64,000 bases of DNA from UBA6107 sp964459385 (GCA_964459385.1 CAYWLG010000003.1:215654-279653), one strand, 5' to 3'; positions 36,083 to 46,230 are shown, counted from the first letter of the stretch. Notes: a model not told the origin generated them from the sequence alone. Translations and numbers: made by a program.

Positions 36083-37267
36083 GTGGATACACATCAAAGC
36101 GCTTCTCAGTTGAACCTCAGCCTGGGCATCATCACCTCTGCACGCACGGTGATCAACACTTCCGTGCGCATGGTGTATCCCTTTTTAGCCATCTTTGCGG
36201 CCGGCATGAACGTGGAGATCGGCCAGATTTCGCTGGCGATGGCCATCTCGATGGCGACCGCCGCCATTGGCCCCTTCGTGGCCCCCATCGCCGACCGGCA
36301 CGGACGCCGTACCGGCATGCTCATCGGCCTGGGTATTTTTCTGGTCGGCACCCTGCTGGCCGGCTTGCTGCCCGGTTATCTCACCTTCTTTTTGGTGATC
36401 CTGCTCGGCAACCTGGGCAATAATATCTTCGTCCCCGCCATTCAAGCTTATTTGAGCGACCGCACCCCCTATCAAAAACGCGGCCTGTATATTGCCATCT
36501 CAGAGCTTTCTTGGGCACTGGCCTTCATCCTGTTTGTACCATTGGTAGGTCTGGTGATCGAGAAGGTCACCTGGTACGCGCCCTTCTGGTTCCTTTCGGT
36601 GCTGGCTGTGCTGATGATCGTGCTCGTGCTAATCTTTATCCCCAACGACGCCAGCGAAACCCGTTCAGAAGAGACCCCTCTCTTCGCCGATTTCAAAAAA
36701 GTGCTCACCTTCACCCCGGCCCTGCTGGGCATGCTGATGGGGCTGCTCATCATTGTGGGCAACGAGGTGGTCAATGTGGTTTACAGCGTTTGGATCAAAG
36801 ACAGCTTCGGGCTGCAGATCGCCGCGCTGGGCGCTGCCTCGGCCGTGATCGGCTTTTCAGAGCTGGCCGGCGAGGGCGTGACCGCTTACCTGGCCGACCA
36901 TCTGGGCAAAGAAAAGACCATCTTCATGGGTCTGGCGGCCAGCAGCCTCTTCGTGCTCACCCTGCCCTGGCTGGGCAAGAGCGTGGTGGGCGTGATGATC
37001 TGGCTCTTCCTCTTTTATTTCACCTTTGAAGTGATCATCATCAGCGCCCTGCCCATGATGAGCGAGGTAATGCCACAGGCCCGTGCCACCATGATGGCCC
37101 TTTTCATCGCGGCGCTCTCCCTGGGGCGTGCTCTGGGTGATGTGCTGGGGCCCTTTCTATATCAGGGCGGCTTCTGGATCAACGCAATCGCCTGCATCGT
37201 GCTTAATGTGCTGGCCGGCCTGATCCTGACGCGCATCAAACTTCCTCCACCAAGCCAATCTGAATAG
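36083..37267 (+). CDS. Major facilitator superfamily transporter, first copy
   Basis: 394-residue MFS protein with about 12 helices and the typical loop motif between helices 2 and 3 (APIADRHGRRTGMLIG), pointing to a proton-linked exporter, substrate unknown. A central cytoplasmic loop (about 190-215) is acidic (DASETRSEETPLF). Start GTG 36083 follows AAGGAAAAC; an in-frame ATG at 36053 would lie in the terminator stem and is rejected. It is paralogous to the next gene (8 bp apart). Confidence 0.85.
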   Translation: MDTHQSASQLNLSLGIITSARTVINTSVRMVYPFLAIFAAGMNVEIGQISLAMAISMATAAIGPFVAPIADRHGRRTGMLIGLGIFLVGTLLAGLLPGYLTFFLVILLGNLGNNIFVPAIQAYLSDRTPYQKRGLYIAISELSWALAFILFVPLVGLVIEKVTWYAPFWFLSVLAVLMIVLVLIFIPNDASETRSEETPLFADFKKVLTFTPALLGMLMGLLIIVGNEVVNVVYSVWIKDSFGLQIAALGAASAVIGFSELAGEGVTAYLADHLGKEKTIFMGLAASSLFVLTLPWLGKSVVGVMIWLFLFYFTFEVIIISALPMMSEVMPQARATMMALFIAALSLGRALGDVLGPFLYQGGFWINAIACIVLNVLAGLILTRIKLPPPSQSE

Positions 37268-37275
37268 GCGGCGAC

Positions 37276-38460
37276 ATGCAGATGCCTCAGCCGCCCCGTC
37301 TGCGCATGCGCGTGCAGGTGATCTTGTTCACTGCGGTTCGCCTGGTGGTAAACATCAGCACCCGCATGATCTACCCGTTTTTAAATGCTTTTGCCAGCGG
37401 GCTGGGCGTTGACCTGGCTGCCGTTTCTCTGGCCGTCACGGCCCGTTCCTTTACCGGTGCGCTCAGCCCCTTCATCACCCCCATCGCCGATAAACGCGGC
37501 CGCAAATTGAGCATGCTCATCGGGTTGGGTCTGTTCACGCTGGGCAGCGGCCTGATGGCGCTGTGGCCCTCATACACCACCTTCTTTATCTCGGTCAATC
37601 TCAGCTTTTTGGGCATGTATGTGTATGTGCCCACCATGCAGTCGTACCTGGGCGACCACGTCAACGATTCACGGCGCGGACTGGCCCTGGCGCTGGTGGA
37701 ATGGGGCTGGGCTTTCAGCTTCATTCTCGGCATGCCGCTGGTCGGCTGGGTGATGGATCGCTACGGCTGGCAGGCGCCCTTCCCGCTGCTGGGGGCCGCC
37801 GGGGTGCTTTCGATGATCCTGATCGCCTGGTTCATCCCCAATCGCCGCCCGCCTGCTGCTGAAAGATCGAGCTTCTGGGGCAACCTCAAGCAGGTACTGC
37901 GCTCGCCCGCGGCCCGCGCGGCTTTGCTGGTGAGCCTGCTGCTGCTGGCCGCCAACGAGGTGGTCAACCTGGTCTTCGGCGCCTGGCTAGAGCAATCGTT
38001 CGGCTTCAAACTGGCCGCACTGGGAGCCGCCTCGGCGCTCATCGGCTTTTCTGAGATGGGCGGCGAGATCTCGGGCGGCGTGCTCTCTGACCGGCTCGGC
38101 CGCAAAAAAGCGGTCATTGCCGGCATGAGTTTGATCGTGCTGGTCTCGGCCGCGCTGCCTTTCATCGGGCGCACTTCCTTTGGCGCCATTGCCGGGCTGT
38201 TCCTTTTCTATTTGGCCTTCGAGTTTGCCGATATTGCCATCATTTCGATCATGAACGGCCTCATCCCTGAAGCGCGTGCCACCCTGATGGGGGCCAATGT
38301 GGCCGCCATGTCGTTGGGGCGTATGTTGGGCAACCTGATGGCGCCGTTTTTATTTGCGGTGGGGTTCTGGCTGAATTCGGTCGCGGCCATCGTGCTGACA
38401 TTACTGGCGCTGATCGCGTTAACAGGGATCAAAGAGAAAAGCTTTGCGCAACCCCATTAA
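37276..38460 (+). CDS. Major facilitator superfamily transporter, second copy
   Basis: 394-residue MFS protein with the same length and architecture as the gene before it. Shared segments include TRMIYPFLNAFASGL (first copy VRMVYPFLAIFAAGM), TPIADKRGRKLSMLIGLG, and NEVVNLVFGAWLEQSFGFKLA (first copy NEVVNVVYSVWIKDSFGLQIA). The tandem is a gene duplication, probably co-expressed; a heterodimer cannot be excluded. Its last 32 bases overlap the end of the convergent S51 peptidase gene. Confidence 0.85.
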   Translation: MQMPQPPRLRMRVQVILFTAVRLVVNISTRMIYPFLNAFASGLGVDLAAVSLAVTARSFTGALSPFITPIADKRGRKLSMLIGLGLFTLGSGLMALWPSYTTFFISVNLSFLGMYVYVPTMQSYLGDHVNDSRRGLALALVEWGWAFSFILGMPLVGWVMDRYGWQAPFPLLGAAGVLSMILIAWFIPNRRPPAAERSSFWGNLKQVLRSPAARAALLVSLLLLAANEVVNLVFGAWLEQSFGFKLAALGAASALIGFSEMGGEISGGVLSDRLGRKKAVIAGMSLIVLVSAALPFIGRTSFGAIAGLFLFYLAFEFADIAIISIMNGLIPEARATLMGANVAAMSLGRMLGNLMAPFLFAVGFWLNSVAAIVLTLLALIALTGIKEKSFAQPH

Positions 38461-39067
38461 GGATAAGTATCGCCTCGTCATCATCAATAAACAAAACAGG
38501 AAAGCCAGCCTGGTTCTCGCATTCTGAGACTCGTTTTTCAAAATAGGGATATTCTTTCCTTAGAAATGTAGTATGAGGTAAAACTAAAGAAGGCAGAAGC
38601 GATAGACCAGAAAGATCTTCTTGCTCGTTTTGCTGACAAAGCTTATCAAAACACTTTGCCAAACGAATATCTTTTCCATAGACCATTGCTCCTGCACTGC
38701 TTCCGGCCAAAAAAACACCTCTGGCATACAACTCTTTAAGAATATTATCTGCCCCAGATCTTTTTAATTGCATTAACAAATAAAACGGGTCTCCACCTGT
38801 CATAAAAATCAGATCAAAGTCCATCAATATTTGGGGGTTTTCAAATTCTATATCAATAAGTTCAACTTCTTTAAATCTGCAATCCGTGAGTATTTTACAA
38901 ATACCTTTTGCACCATTTTGATTTTTCTTCAACTCGCGTGCAGCGGTAGGAATGATCGCTGCTTTGCATTTTTCCACTTCATTATCAATAGAGCTTACAA
39001 TCAAATTTGTGATTTTTTGAGATAAATATGGAGAAGAGGTCAATAATAATTTTTTGATAGTTTCCAT
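38429..39067 (-). CDS. S51-family peptidase (peptidase E / cyanophycinase-like)
   Basis: 212-residue serine hydrolase with a class I glutamine-amidotransferase-like fold. The nucleophile is Ser in LAGSSAGAMVYG, with GGDPFYLL and a downstream HTTFLRKEYPYF block; peptidase E cleaves Asp-X dipeptides. The gene is clearly more AT-rich than both neighbours, which suggests recent transfer. Start ATG behind AGGGGAAACGTAT. Its end overlaps the MFS gene by 32 bp, tail to tail. Confidence 0.82.
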   Translation of the reverse strand: METIKKLLLTSSPYLSQKITNLIVSSIDNEVEKCKAAIIPTAARELKKNQNGAKGICKILTDCRFKEVELIDIEFENPQILMDFDLIFMTGGDPFYLLMQLKRSGADNILKELYARGVFLAGSSAGAMVYGKDIRLAKCFDKLCQQNEQEDLSGLSLLPSLVLPHTTFLRKEYPYFEKRVSECENQAGFPVLFIDDDEAILILNGVAQSFSL

Positions 39068-39091
39068 ATACGTTTCCCCTTATGATTGAGT

Positions 39092-39892
39092 TTAATCCAA
39101 CCCTTCTGCTGATTCCAAACGCCGCACCAGATTGTCACAAAACATGGCTGCGGGAATGCCGTCAACGATGTCGTGATCCACGGCGATGGTCAGGTGAAGG
39201 ATGTCACGTTTTTGCACTTCGCCCTCATGCAGCACGGCTTTCTTGTTCACTGATCCCATCGCCAACGCCAGCGGGTGCACGCTGACGGGCACGATCCAGC
39301 CTTTGACGGCACCGACCATGCCCACCGAGGTGATCATCACGCTGCCCATCATGGACTGCATACGTCGCCCCAGGATCACTTTGCGCCAGAAGAGCAGGCG
39401 CAGCCACTGCGGCAGCGCTGCGGCCAGCCGCATGAAAAGCGGGTCGCGCGGTTCCTGCCCCAGCACGTAATTGCCTTCATCCGTGACCCGCTGATCTTTG
39501 GCCGCCTGGATCTCGTCGTTGATCTGGTAGGGGGTCTTTTGATTGGCTTTGCGCAGGATGAGCGGCAGCGGTACCGCCACCCCGTTCACCACTTTTTCGA
39601 TGGTCACCGAAACATCCACGTCTTCATAGACCAAAATTTTATTGCCGGCCAATCTCACCCCGTTAATGGGCGGGTGAAGCAGGGCGGTATCGGCGGTTAC
39701 CTTGACCAGCCACGAAAAGAGGGTCAGCTTGTGCCCCGGCGTTCTTTTTTCTTTGATGCGCTGCAGCGCCTCGGTAACATCCACCTCCACCAGGCCGCGC
39801 ACGTAGTGCTTTTCGGCGCCCAGTTTGCCAATATCAAAGGTGAACTGGCGGCTGGCGGGGTAATGAAGGATGTGGGTGCTTTCTGCTGGCAT
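39092..39892 (-). CDS. Stand-alone 2-oxo acid dehydrogenase acyltransferase catalytic domain
   Basis: 266-residue E2-like protein made only of the CAT-fold catalytic domain. Features: LFSWLVKVTADTALLHPPINGVRL, VSVTIEKVVNGVAVPLPLIL, MGSVMITSVGMVG and, at the end, VDHDIVDGIPAAMF with the HxxxDG acyltransferase signature. There is no lipoyl domain and no peripheral subunit-binding domain, and no E1 or E3 genes are nearby, so a role in a classical pyruvate dehydrogenase is unlikely. Perhaps a free CoA-dependent acyltransferase. Start ATG behind AGAGGAATTC. Confidence 0.85.
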   Translation of the reverse strand: MPAESTHILHYPASRQFTFDIGKLGAEKHYVRGLVEVDVTEALQRIKEKRTPGHKLTLFSWLVKVTADTALLHPPINGVRLAGNKILVYEDVDVSVTIEKVVNGVAVPLPLILRKANQKTPYQINDEIQAAKDQRVTDEGNYVLGQEPRDPLFMRLAAALPQWLRLLFWRKVILGRRMQSMMGSVMITSVGMVGAVKGWIVPVSVHPLALAMGSVNKKAVLHEGEVQKRDILHLTIAVDHDIVDGIPAAMFCDNLVRRLESAEGLD

Positions 39893-40002
39893 GAATTCCT
39901 CTTTTCATTCTCAGTATAACAAAAGCCGCTCTTTTTTCGGCATTTTTAGACAAGCCTCCCTGCCTGGACTATAATTCAGAGACAGAAGCGAGAGGAACCC
40001 CC

Positions 40003-41247
40003 ATGCTCATTCATTCAGCCTCCCAATTGCTCACCCTTGCCGGCGCCCCGCAGCGCGGAGAAGAACTCGGCCGCCTCGGTTTGATCGAAGACGGTGCCCT
40101 GCTCATCCAAAACGGGGAGGTCGTGGCTGTCGGCAGCAGCGAAGATATGCTCAGGCGCTATCCGCACGAAGAGCGCTTCGATGCAGGCGGCAAAGCCGTG
40201 CTGCCCGGCCTGATCGACCCGCATACCCACCTGGTCTGGGCGGGCGACCGCGCGGCTGAATTTGAGATGCGCCTGCAAGGCAAAACCTACATGGAAATCA
40301 TGGCAGCCGGCGGCGGCATCGCCTCCACCGTCAATGCCACCCGCAAAGCGGACCCCGCTGAGTTGTATCGCCAAACCCACGCCCGCGCCGAAGGGATGCT
40401 GCGCCACGGCACCACCACGGCCGAGGCCAAAAGCGGCTATGGGCTGGAACTGAACGCCGAACTGGCACAACTGGAGGTTTTACTCAAGCTGGATGAAGAA
40501 GGTCCGCTCGAGGTGGTGCCCACCTTTTTGGGTGCCCACGCCATCGCCCCCGAATACAAAGGCCGCGAAGACGCCTTCACCGATCTGATCGTACACGAGA
40601 TGCTGCCCAAACTGAAAGACTGGTGGCCCCTCCACGCCGGCCGGCGCCCGCTGCCCTTTGTGGATGTCTTTTGCGAGAACAACGCCTTCACGCTGGAGCA
40701 AACGAGGCGCATTCTGGGTGCGGCCAAAGAATTGGGCTTTCCGCTCAAGCTGCACGTGGATGAGTTTGCCAATCTGGGCGGGGCCAGTCTGGCTGCCGAG
40801 ATGGGCGCCGCGTCGGCTGACCATTTGGTGAAGACCTCGGCCGCAGATATCCGTGCGCTGGCTGCCAGCAAAACCGTGGCCGTGGCGCTGCCCTGCACCC
40901 CTTTTGGCCTGGCCCAGCCGGACTATACCCCGGCCAAAGAGATACTGGCTGCGGGCGGACTGCTGGCTATTGCCTCAGACATCAACCCTGGCACCGCCTG
41001 GTGTGAGAGCATGCAGTTTGTGATCGCCCTGGCCTGCCGTTATCTTAAGCTGACCCCGGCACAGGCCGTGGCCGCCGCCACAATTAATGCCGCTGCCGCC
41101 ATCGGACGCATCGAGCGCATCGGTTCGCTCGAACCCGGCAAACAGGCCGATCTGATCGTGCTCTCGGTGCCCGATTATCGCCAGTTGGCCTATCGCTTCG
41201 GCGGCGATCTGGTCGAGGCAGTGATGAAACGTGGCCGGTGGGTGTGA
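40003..41247 (+). CDS. hutI: Imidazolonepropionase
   Basis: 414-residue metal-dependent amidohydrolase that opens imidazolone propionate in histidine breakdown. The TIM-barrel metal-binding HxH is LPGLIDPHTHLVWAGDR (H74, H76), with GAHAIAPEYKGR, LHVDEFANLGG (metal His) and IASDINPGTAWCESMQ (Asp). Family features MRLQGKTYMEIMAAGGGIASTV and KSGYGLEL are present. The other hut genes are not here, so the pathway genes are scattered or it works on a related substrate. TATAAT at about 39970 gives a leader of some 30 nt with a good ribosome-binding site. Confidence 0.92.
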   Translation: MLIHSASQLLTLAGAPQRGEELGRLGLIEDGALLIQNGEVVAVGSSEDMLRRYPHEERFDAGGKAVLPGLIDPHTHLVWAGDRAAEFEMRLQGKTYMEIMAAGGGIASTVNATRKADPAELYRQTHARAEGMLRHGTTTAEAKSGYGLELNAELAQLEVLLKLDEEGPLEVVPTFLGAHAIAPEYKGREDAFTDLIVHEMLPKLKDWWPLHAGRRPLPFVDVFCENNAFTLEQTRRILGAAKELGFPLKLHVDEFANLGGASLAAEMGAASADHLVKTSAADIRALAASKTVAVALPCTPFGLAQPDYTPAKEILAAGGLLAIASDINPGTAWCESMQFVIALACRYLKLTPAQAVAAATINAAAAIGRIERIGSLEPGKQADLIVLSVPDYRQLAYRFGGDLVEAVMKRGRWV

Positions 41248-41308
41248 GACCCTCATTGATGAATTTTGCATACGAAGAAACAAAAGAAATTGACTACTGG
41301 ATGCCGAT

Positions 41309-41944
41309 ATGATCACCCTTGAACAAGCCAAAAACTGGTACGAAAACACCGATCCGGTGCACGATTTTTCACATATTGAGCGCGTTTACCGCATGTCTGA
41401 CCGCCTGGCCAAAGCCGAAGGGGCCGATCTTGAGATCGTGCACGCCGCGGCCCTGCTGCACGATGCCGAAGGCACCACCCCCGGCGGAGAAGCCCGCCTC
41501 GAACACCACCTGCGCTCGGCCGAATTTGCGGCCAAAATATTGGGCGAAGAGGGCTGGCCGCAGGAGCGCATTGCCGCCGTGCAGCACTGCATCCGCGCGC
41601 ATCGCTACCGCGACGACCGAGAACCGCCGGCTACTATTGAGGCCAAGTGCATTTTCGATGCCGACAAGCTCGACGTGCTGGGAGCCATCGGCGCCGTGCG
41701 AGTGGTGGTCTATGCCGCTCTGGCAGGCACGCCCACCTACGCAGAACCCTCGCAGCAGTTCATTGAGAGCGGCAAAGAGATGCCCGGCGAACTGCACAGC
41801 GCCTATCACGAATATTTGTTTAAATTACGCAATGTAGAAAAGCGGCTTTTCACCGCCACCGCGCGCGGGCTGGCTCGCCAGCGCAGCCAGTATCTGGCCG
41901 GATTTTTCGACCAGCTCATTGCCGAGATCAATGGAGAATTATAA
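41309..41944 (+). CDS. HD-domain phosphohydrolase
   Basis: 211-residue HD protein: H18 and H22 (VHDFSHIERVY), H52-D53 in AALLHDAEG, a His pair around 70-100 and D118 in IFDADKLDVLGAIGAVR. This is the YedJ-like uncharacterised group of metal-dependent hydrolases, probably acting on a nucleotide or phosphate ester. It ends 2 bp before the inositol monophosphatase gene, and its last codons hold the GGAG ribosome-binding site of that gene, so they form an operon. Confidence 0.85.
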   Translation: MITLEQAKNWYENTDPVHDFSHIERVYRMSDRLAKAEGADLEIVHAAALLHDAEGTTPGGEARLEHHLRSAEFAAKILGEEGWPQERIAAVQHCIRAHRYRDDREPPATIEAKCIFDADKLDVLGAIGAVRVVVYAALAGTPTYAEPSQQFIESGKEMPGELHSAYHEYLFKLRNVEKRLFTATARGLARQRSQYLAGFFDQLIAEINGEL

Positions 41945-41946
41945 AA

Positions 41947-42741
41947 ATGTCTGAACAAGCGCAACCCACCCTGGCACAGGTCATCACCTGGGCCAAAGAA
42001 GCCGGCAAGATCGTACATGAGAAGTTCAACGACCGCCACACCATCGGTTACAAAGGCGAAGTGGATGTGGTCACCGAAGCCGACAAAGCCTCAGAGGCTT
42101 ATATTCTCGAACAGATCAACCAGCACTTCCCCGGCCATGCCGTCATCACCGAAGAGAGCGGCGAGCACAACGGCGACCTCGAAAACTGCTGGATCATTGA
42201 TCCGCTCGACGGCACGGTCAACTATTCGCACCGGCTGCCCATTTATTCCATCTGCATCGCCTTTCGTCATAAGGGCGAACTGACCTTGGGCGTGGTCTAT
42301 GACCCCTCGCTCGATGAATGCTTTGCGGCTGAAAAAGGCAAGGGCGCCTGGTTGAACGACTCCCCCATCTCAGTCTCACAAGTCGATAAGCTGATCGGCA
42401 CCCTGCTGGTGACGGGCTTCCCGTATGACCGCGGCAGTGACGATTACTTCCGCGCGCTTCGCCTTTTCGGCCACATGACCAGCATCAGCCAGGGGGTGCG
42501 CCGCCTGGGTTCGGCCGCGCTGGATATGTGCTACGTGGCCTGCGGCCGCATTGACGCCTATTGGGAGCTTTCGATCCACCTGTGGGATATTGCCGCCTCC
42601 TCGCTCATCGTCATGGAAGCCGGCGGTGTGGTGCGCGGCATTCAGGGGCAGCCCGATTTTCTCACCCCGCCTTATGCGCTCATTGCTGCGGGGCCAAAGG
42701 TTTACGATGAACTGCTGGGCGAAATCCTTAAAACGCCCTAG
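41947..42741 (+). CDS. Inositol monophosphatase family protein
   Basis: 264-residue Mg2+-dependent phosphatase of the IMPase/SuhB group. Motif 1 is VITEESGEH and WIIDPLDGTVNYSH (metal-binding Asp/Glu), motif 2 LWDIAASSLIVMEAGG. Length is as in SuhB. It may act on inositol phosphate, PAP, or another sugar phosphate. Translated 2 bp after the HD hydrolase. A -10 box for the next gene (TATAAT, 42754-42759) lies just downstream. Confidence 0.92.
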   Translation: MSEQAQPTLAQVITWAKEAGKIVHEKFNDRHTIGYKGEVDVVTEADKASEAYILEQINQHFPGHAVITEESGEHNGDLENCWIIDPLDGTVNYSHRLPIYSICIAFRHKGELTLGVVYDPSLDECFAAEKGKGAWLNDSPISVSQVDKLIGTLLVTGFPYDRGSDDYFRALRLFGHMTSISQGVRRLGSAALDMCYVACGRIDAYWELSIHLWDIAASSLIVMEAGGVVRGIQGQPDFLTPPYALIAAGPKVYDELLGEILKTP

Positions 42742-42804
42742 TCCACAATCTTGTATAATTCACTTGTGATTTAAGAGTAAATTCATCCTAAAACGAGGTG
42801 TTTG

Positions 42805-44580
42805 ATGGCACTAAAAGAATATACCCAAAAACGCTGGAGCCTGGCCGACCTGTACAAAAAGGCGGACGGCCCGGAGATGAAAAAAGATTTTGCCGCGATG
42901 GAAGCCAAAGTGGATGCGTTCGAGAAACTGCGCGCCAAACTGACCCCCACCATCAGCCAGAGCGATTTCATGGGCGTGATCCATGCGCTCGAAGATATCT
43001 ATGAAATGGCCAACCACCTGGGCAGTTATGCCGAGCTGCTCTTCACCGAAGACACACAGTCTCAATCCGCGCAGGCGCTGGTGGCCCGCACCCAGCAGGT
43101 GATGGCCGTCACCGAAAACCGCACCCTCTTCTTTGGCCTGTGGTGGAAGGACCTGCCCGATGCGAAAGCCGCCGAGCTGATGAAAGACTCAGGCGATTAC
43201 CGCTACTGGCTGGAAGAGATGCGCCATTTCAAACCGCATACCCTGAGCGAAGCCGAAGAGAAGGTGATCAACACCAAGAACGTGACCGGTGTCAACGCCA
43301 TGAACACCCTCTACGATTCCATCACCAACCGCTACACCTTCAAGGTGGAAGTGGACGGCAAGACCCAGGAACTGACCCGTGGTGAACTGATGATGTATGC
43401 CCGCCACCATGACGCCGACCTGCGCGCCAAGGCTTATCAAGAACTGTACCGCGTCTACGGCCAAGATGGCCCCATCCTCGGGCAAATGTATCAGACCATC
43501 GCGCGCGACTGGCACAATGAAGAAGTGGAAATGCGCCACTTCACCAGTCCCATCTCGGCCCGCAATCTGGGCAATGACCTGCCCGACGAAGTGATCGATA
43601 CCCTGCTCAAGGTGGCCGAAAAGAACACGGACATCTTCCAGCGCTTCTTCAAGCTCAAAGCCAAACTGCTGGGCCTGAAGAAACTGCGCCGCTACGATAT
43701 TTATGCGCCCATCGCCAAATCGGACAAACAGTTCGATTACAAGAAGGCCACCGAAATGGTCTTCAGCTCCTTCCGTGAATTCGATCCGCGCTTCGAGACG
43801 CTGGCCAAGCGCGTCTTCGATGACGACCATCTGGACGCCGAAGTGCGCAAGGGCAAACAGAGCGGCGCCTTCTGCGCCACCGTCAGCCCCAAGCTCACCC
43901 CCTGGGTGCTGCTCAACTTTCAGGGCAAATCTGACGATGTCTCGACCATGGCACACGAACTGGGTCACGCCATCCACTCCATGCTGGCCGAACAGCATAC
44001 CCTCTTCACCCAGCACGCCTGCCTGCCCCTGGCCGAGACCGCCTCGACCTTCGGCGAAATGATGCTGGTGGATAAGCTGCTCTCACAGGAGACGGACGAG
44101 GGCGTCAAGCGCGACCTGCTCTTCCGCCAGGTGGACGATGCTTATGCCACCATCCAGCGCCAGGCTTACTTCGCCATCTTCGAGAAGCTGGCCCACAAGA
44201 TGGTGATGGACGGCGCTTCGGTGGACGAAATGTCAGAGGCCTACCTCAAGAACCTCAAAGACCAGTTCGGCAATGCGGTTGAGCTCAGCGACGAGTTCAA
44301 GTGGGAGTGGGTCTCCATCCCGCACATTTACCACACCCCCTTCTACGTTTATGCTTATGCCTTTGGGCAGTTGCTGGTCTTCGCCCTCTACAAGCAGTTC
44401 AAGGCCGAAGGCGAATCGTTCAAGCCCAAGTACATCAAGCTGCTCTCCGCCGGCGGCTCTGAAGCCCCCGTGCAGGTGCTGCTCGATGCCGGCGTGGACG
44501 TGCGCCAGGCGTCTTTCTGGCAGGGCGGCTTCGACGTCATCAGCGGCCTGGTCGATCAGCTCGAAAAGATCACCAAGTAA
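42805..44580 (+). CDS. pepF: M3-family oligoendopeptidase F
   Basis: 591-residue zinc oligopeptidase of the M3B family, digesting peptides of roughly 7-20 residues in the cytoplasm. Zinc site HELGH at 384-388 in TMAHELGHAIHSML, followed by ETASTFGEMML with the third ligand Glu. N-terminal domain is helical, and the YYIYAYAFGQLL-like block (VYAYAFGQLLVFALY) is the typical conserved C-terminal region. Start ATG 42805 follows GAGGTGTTTG. Own promoter with TATAAT (42754-42759). Confidence 0.94.
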   Translation: MALKEYTQKRWSLADLYKKADGPEMKKDFAAMEAKVDAFEKLRAKLTPTISQSDFMGVIHALEDIYEMANHLGSYAELLFTEDTQSQSAQALVARTQQVMAVTENRTLFFGLWWKDLPDAKAAELMKDSGDYRYWLEEMRHFKPHTLSEAEEKVINTKNVTGVNAMNTLYDSITNRYTFKVEVDGKTQELTRGELMMYARHHDADLRAKAYQELYRVYGQDGPILGQMYQTIARDWHNEEVEMRHFTSPISARNLGNDLPDEVIDTLLKVAEKNTDIFQRFFKLKAKLLGLKKLRRYDIYAPIAKSDKQFDYKKATEMVFSSFREFDPRFETLAKRVFDDDHLDAEVRKGKQSGAFCATVSPKLTPWVLLNFQGKSDDVSTMAHELGHAIHSMLAEQHTLFTQHACLPLAETASTFGEMMLVDKLLSQETDEGVKRDLLFRQVDDAYATIQRQAYFAIFEKLAHKMVMDGASVDEMSEAYLKNLKDQFGNAVELSDEFKWEWVSIPHIYHTPFYVYAYAFGQLLVFALYKQFKAEGESFKPKYIKLLSAGGSEAPVQVLLDAGVDVRQASFWQGGFDVISGLVDQLEKITK

Positions 44581-44604
44581 GGTTCTTTTTCTGTTCAAAC
44601 AGCC

Positions 44605-44633
44605 AAGGGACAGCCAGATTTTGGCCGTCCCTT
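44605..44633 (+). terminator. Probable terminator after pepF
   Basis: AAGGGAC / GTCCCTT (44605-44611, 44627-44633) with an inner GCCA/TGGC stem, followed by CCTATTTG. No strong T-run. Confidence 0.5.
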
Positions 44634-44717
44634 CCTATTTGTATTCACACGCAAAAGCGATTGGATGTAAAATCGTTATTTATTCGACCCAATCTTAAGC
44701 CAAAAGAGGTCTCTTTC

Positions 44718-45440
<723 letters not shown>

Positions 45441-45470
45441 AAGAGCAGGGATCGGTAATCTGGTATCTGG

Positions 45471-45505
45471 AACGCCTTATCAAGTGATAGGGCGTTTTGA
45501 TTTTT
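45471..45505 (+). terminator. Terminator after the cyclophilin gene
   Basis: AACGCCTTATCA / TGATAGGGCGTT (45471-45482, 45485-45496), 11 of 12 pairs plus a wobble, two-base loop, then TTGATTTTT. Confidence 0.85.
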
Positions 45506-45584
45506 CTAGGATCTGGAAATATCCTCAAAATTCAGAATATGGTATATTTTAATTTCAGTAGTTATCCTCTTGTTGGAGCCATGA

Positions 45585-46220
45585 ATGTACTTTGCGATTG
45601 AAGGTGTCATTGGTGTAGGCAAAACCACCCTGGCGCGCATGCTTCAGGCCGAGTTTGAGGCGGAATTGGTGCTTGAGGTCTTTGAAGAGAACCCCTTCTT
45701 GAGTAATTTCTATTCAGACCGCGAACGCTATGCCTTTCAGACGCAGATATTCTTTTTGCTCAGCCGCTATCACCAGCAGCGCCGCAATGTGAGCGACCGC
45801 CTCAGTGAGGCCAAGGCGCTGATCAGTGACTACACCTTCGAAAAAGATGCCCTCTTTGCGCGCATCAACCTTGCCGGCGACGAACTGGATATGTATTACC
45901 GCGTGCAGGAAGCCCTGGCCGAAAAGGTGACCCCTCCCGATCTGGTGGTCTATCTGCGCGCCAGCACCGACACCCTGATGCGCCGCATTGCCCAGCGCGA
46001 CCGCCCTTATGAGCGGCAGATGGAACGCAGCTACATCGACATGCTCAACCAGTCATACGAAGAATACTTCATGGGACCGGCCCACAATTCGCGTGTGCTG
46101 GTCATTGAATCAAGCGAAATGGATTTTGTCAGCAAACCGGCTGATTTTCAGACCATCCTCAACCGCATCCGGCAGGAGTTGCAACTCTCTCCCTTCCAAC
46201 CCCAGTTACCCATTCAATAG
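45585..46220 (+). CDS. Deoxynucleoside kinase (deoxyguanosine-kinase-like)
   Basis: 211-residue P-loop kinase that phosphorylates a deoxynucleoside for dNTP salvage. P-loop GVIGVGKTT (7-15), FEENPFLSNFY, FQTQIFFLLSRY, the ISDYTFEKDALFA block and the LID arginines in RRIAQRDRPYE. The DY in place of the DRS triad is what I would expect for the deoxyguanosine kinase branch (Bacillus YaaG type), while the second kinase at 48086 carries DRS; this sub-typing is tentative. ATG 45585 follows TTGGAGCCATGA. Forms an operon with the nucleotidyltransferase gene 10 bp downstream. Confidence 0.88.
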   Translation: MYFAIEGVIGVGKTTLARMLQAEFEAELVLEVFEENPFLSNFYSDRERYAFQTQIFFLLSRYHQQRRNVSDRLSEAKALISDYTFEKDALFARINLAGDELDMYYRVQEALAEKVTPPDLVVYLRASTDTLMRRIAQRDRPYERQMERSYIDMLNQSYEEYFMGPAHNSRVLVIESSEMDFVSKPADFQTILNRIRQELQLSPFQPQLPIQ

Positions 46221-46230
46221 GCAGGCAATT

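Noticed and set aside
43189..44016. Minus-strand frame over pepF
   Set aside because: Antisense shadow of the M3 peptidase; no family likeness.
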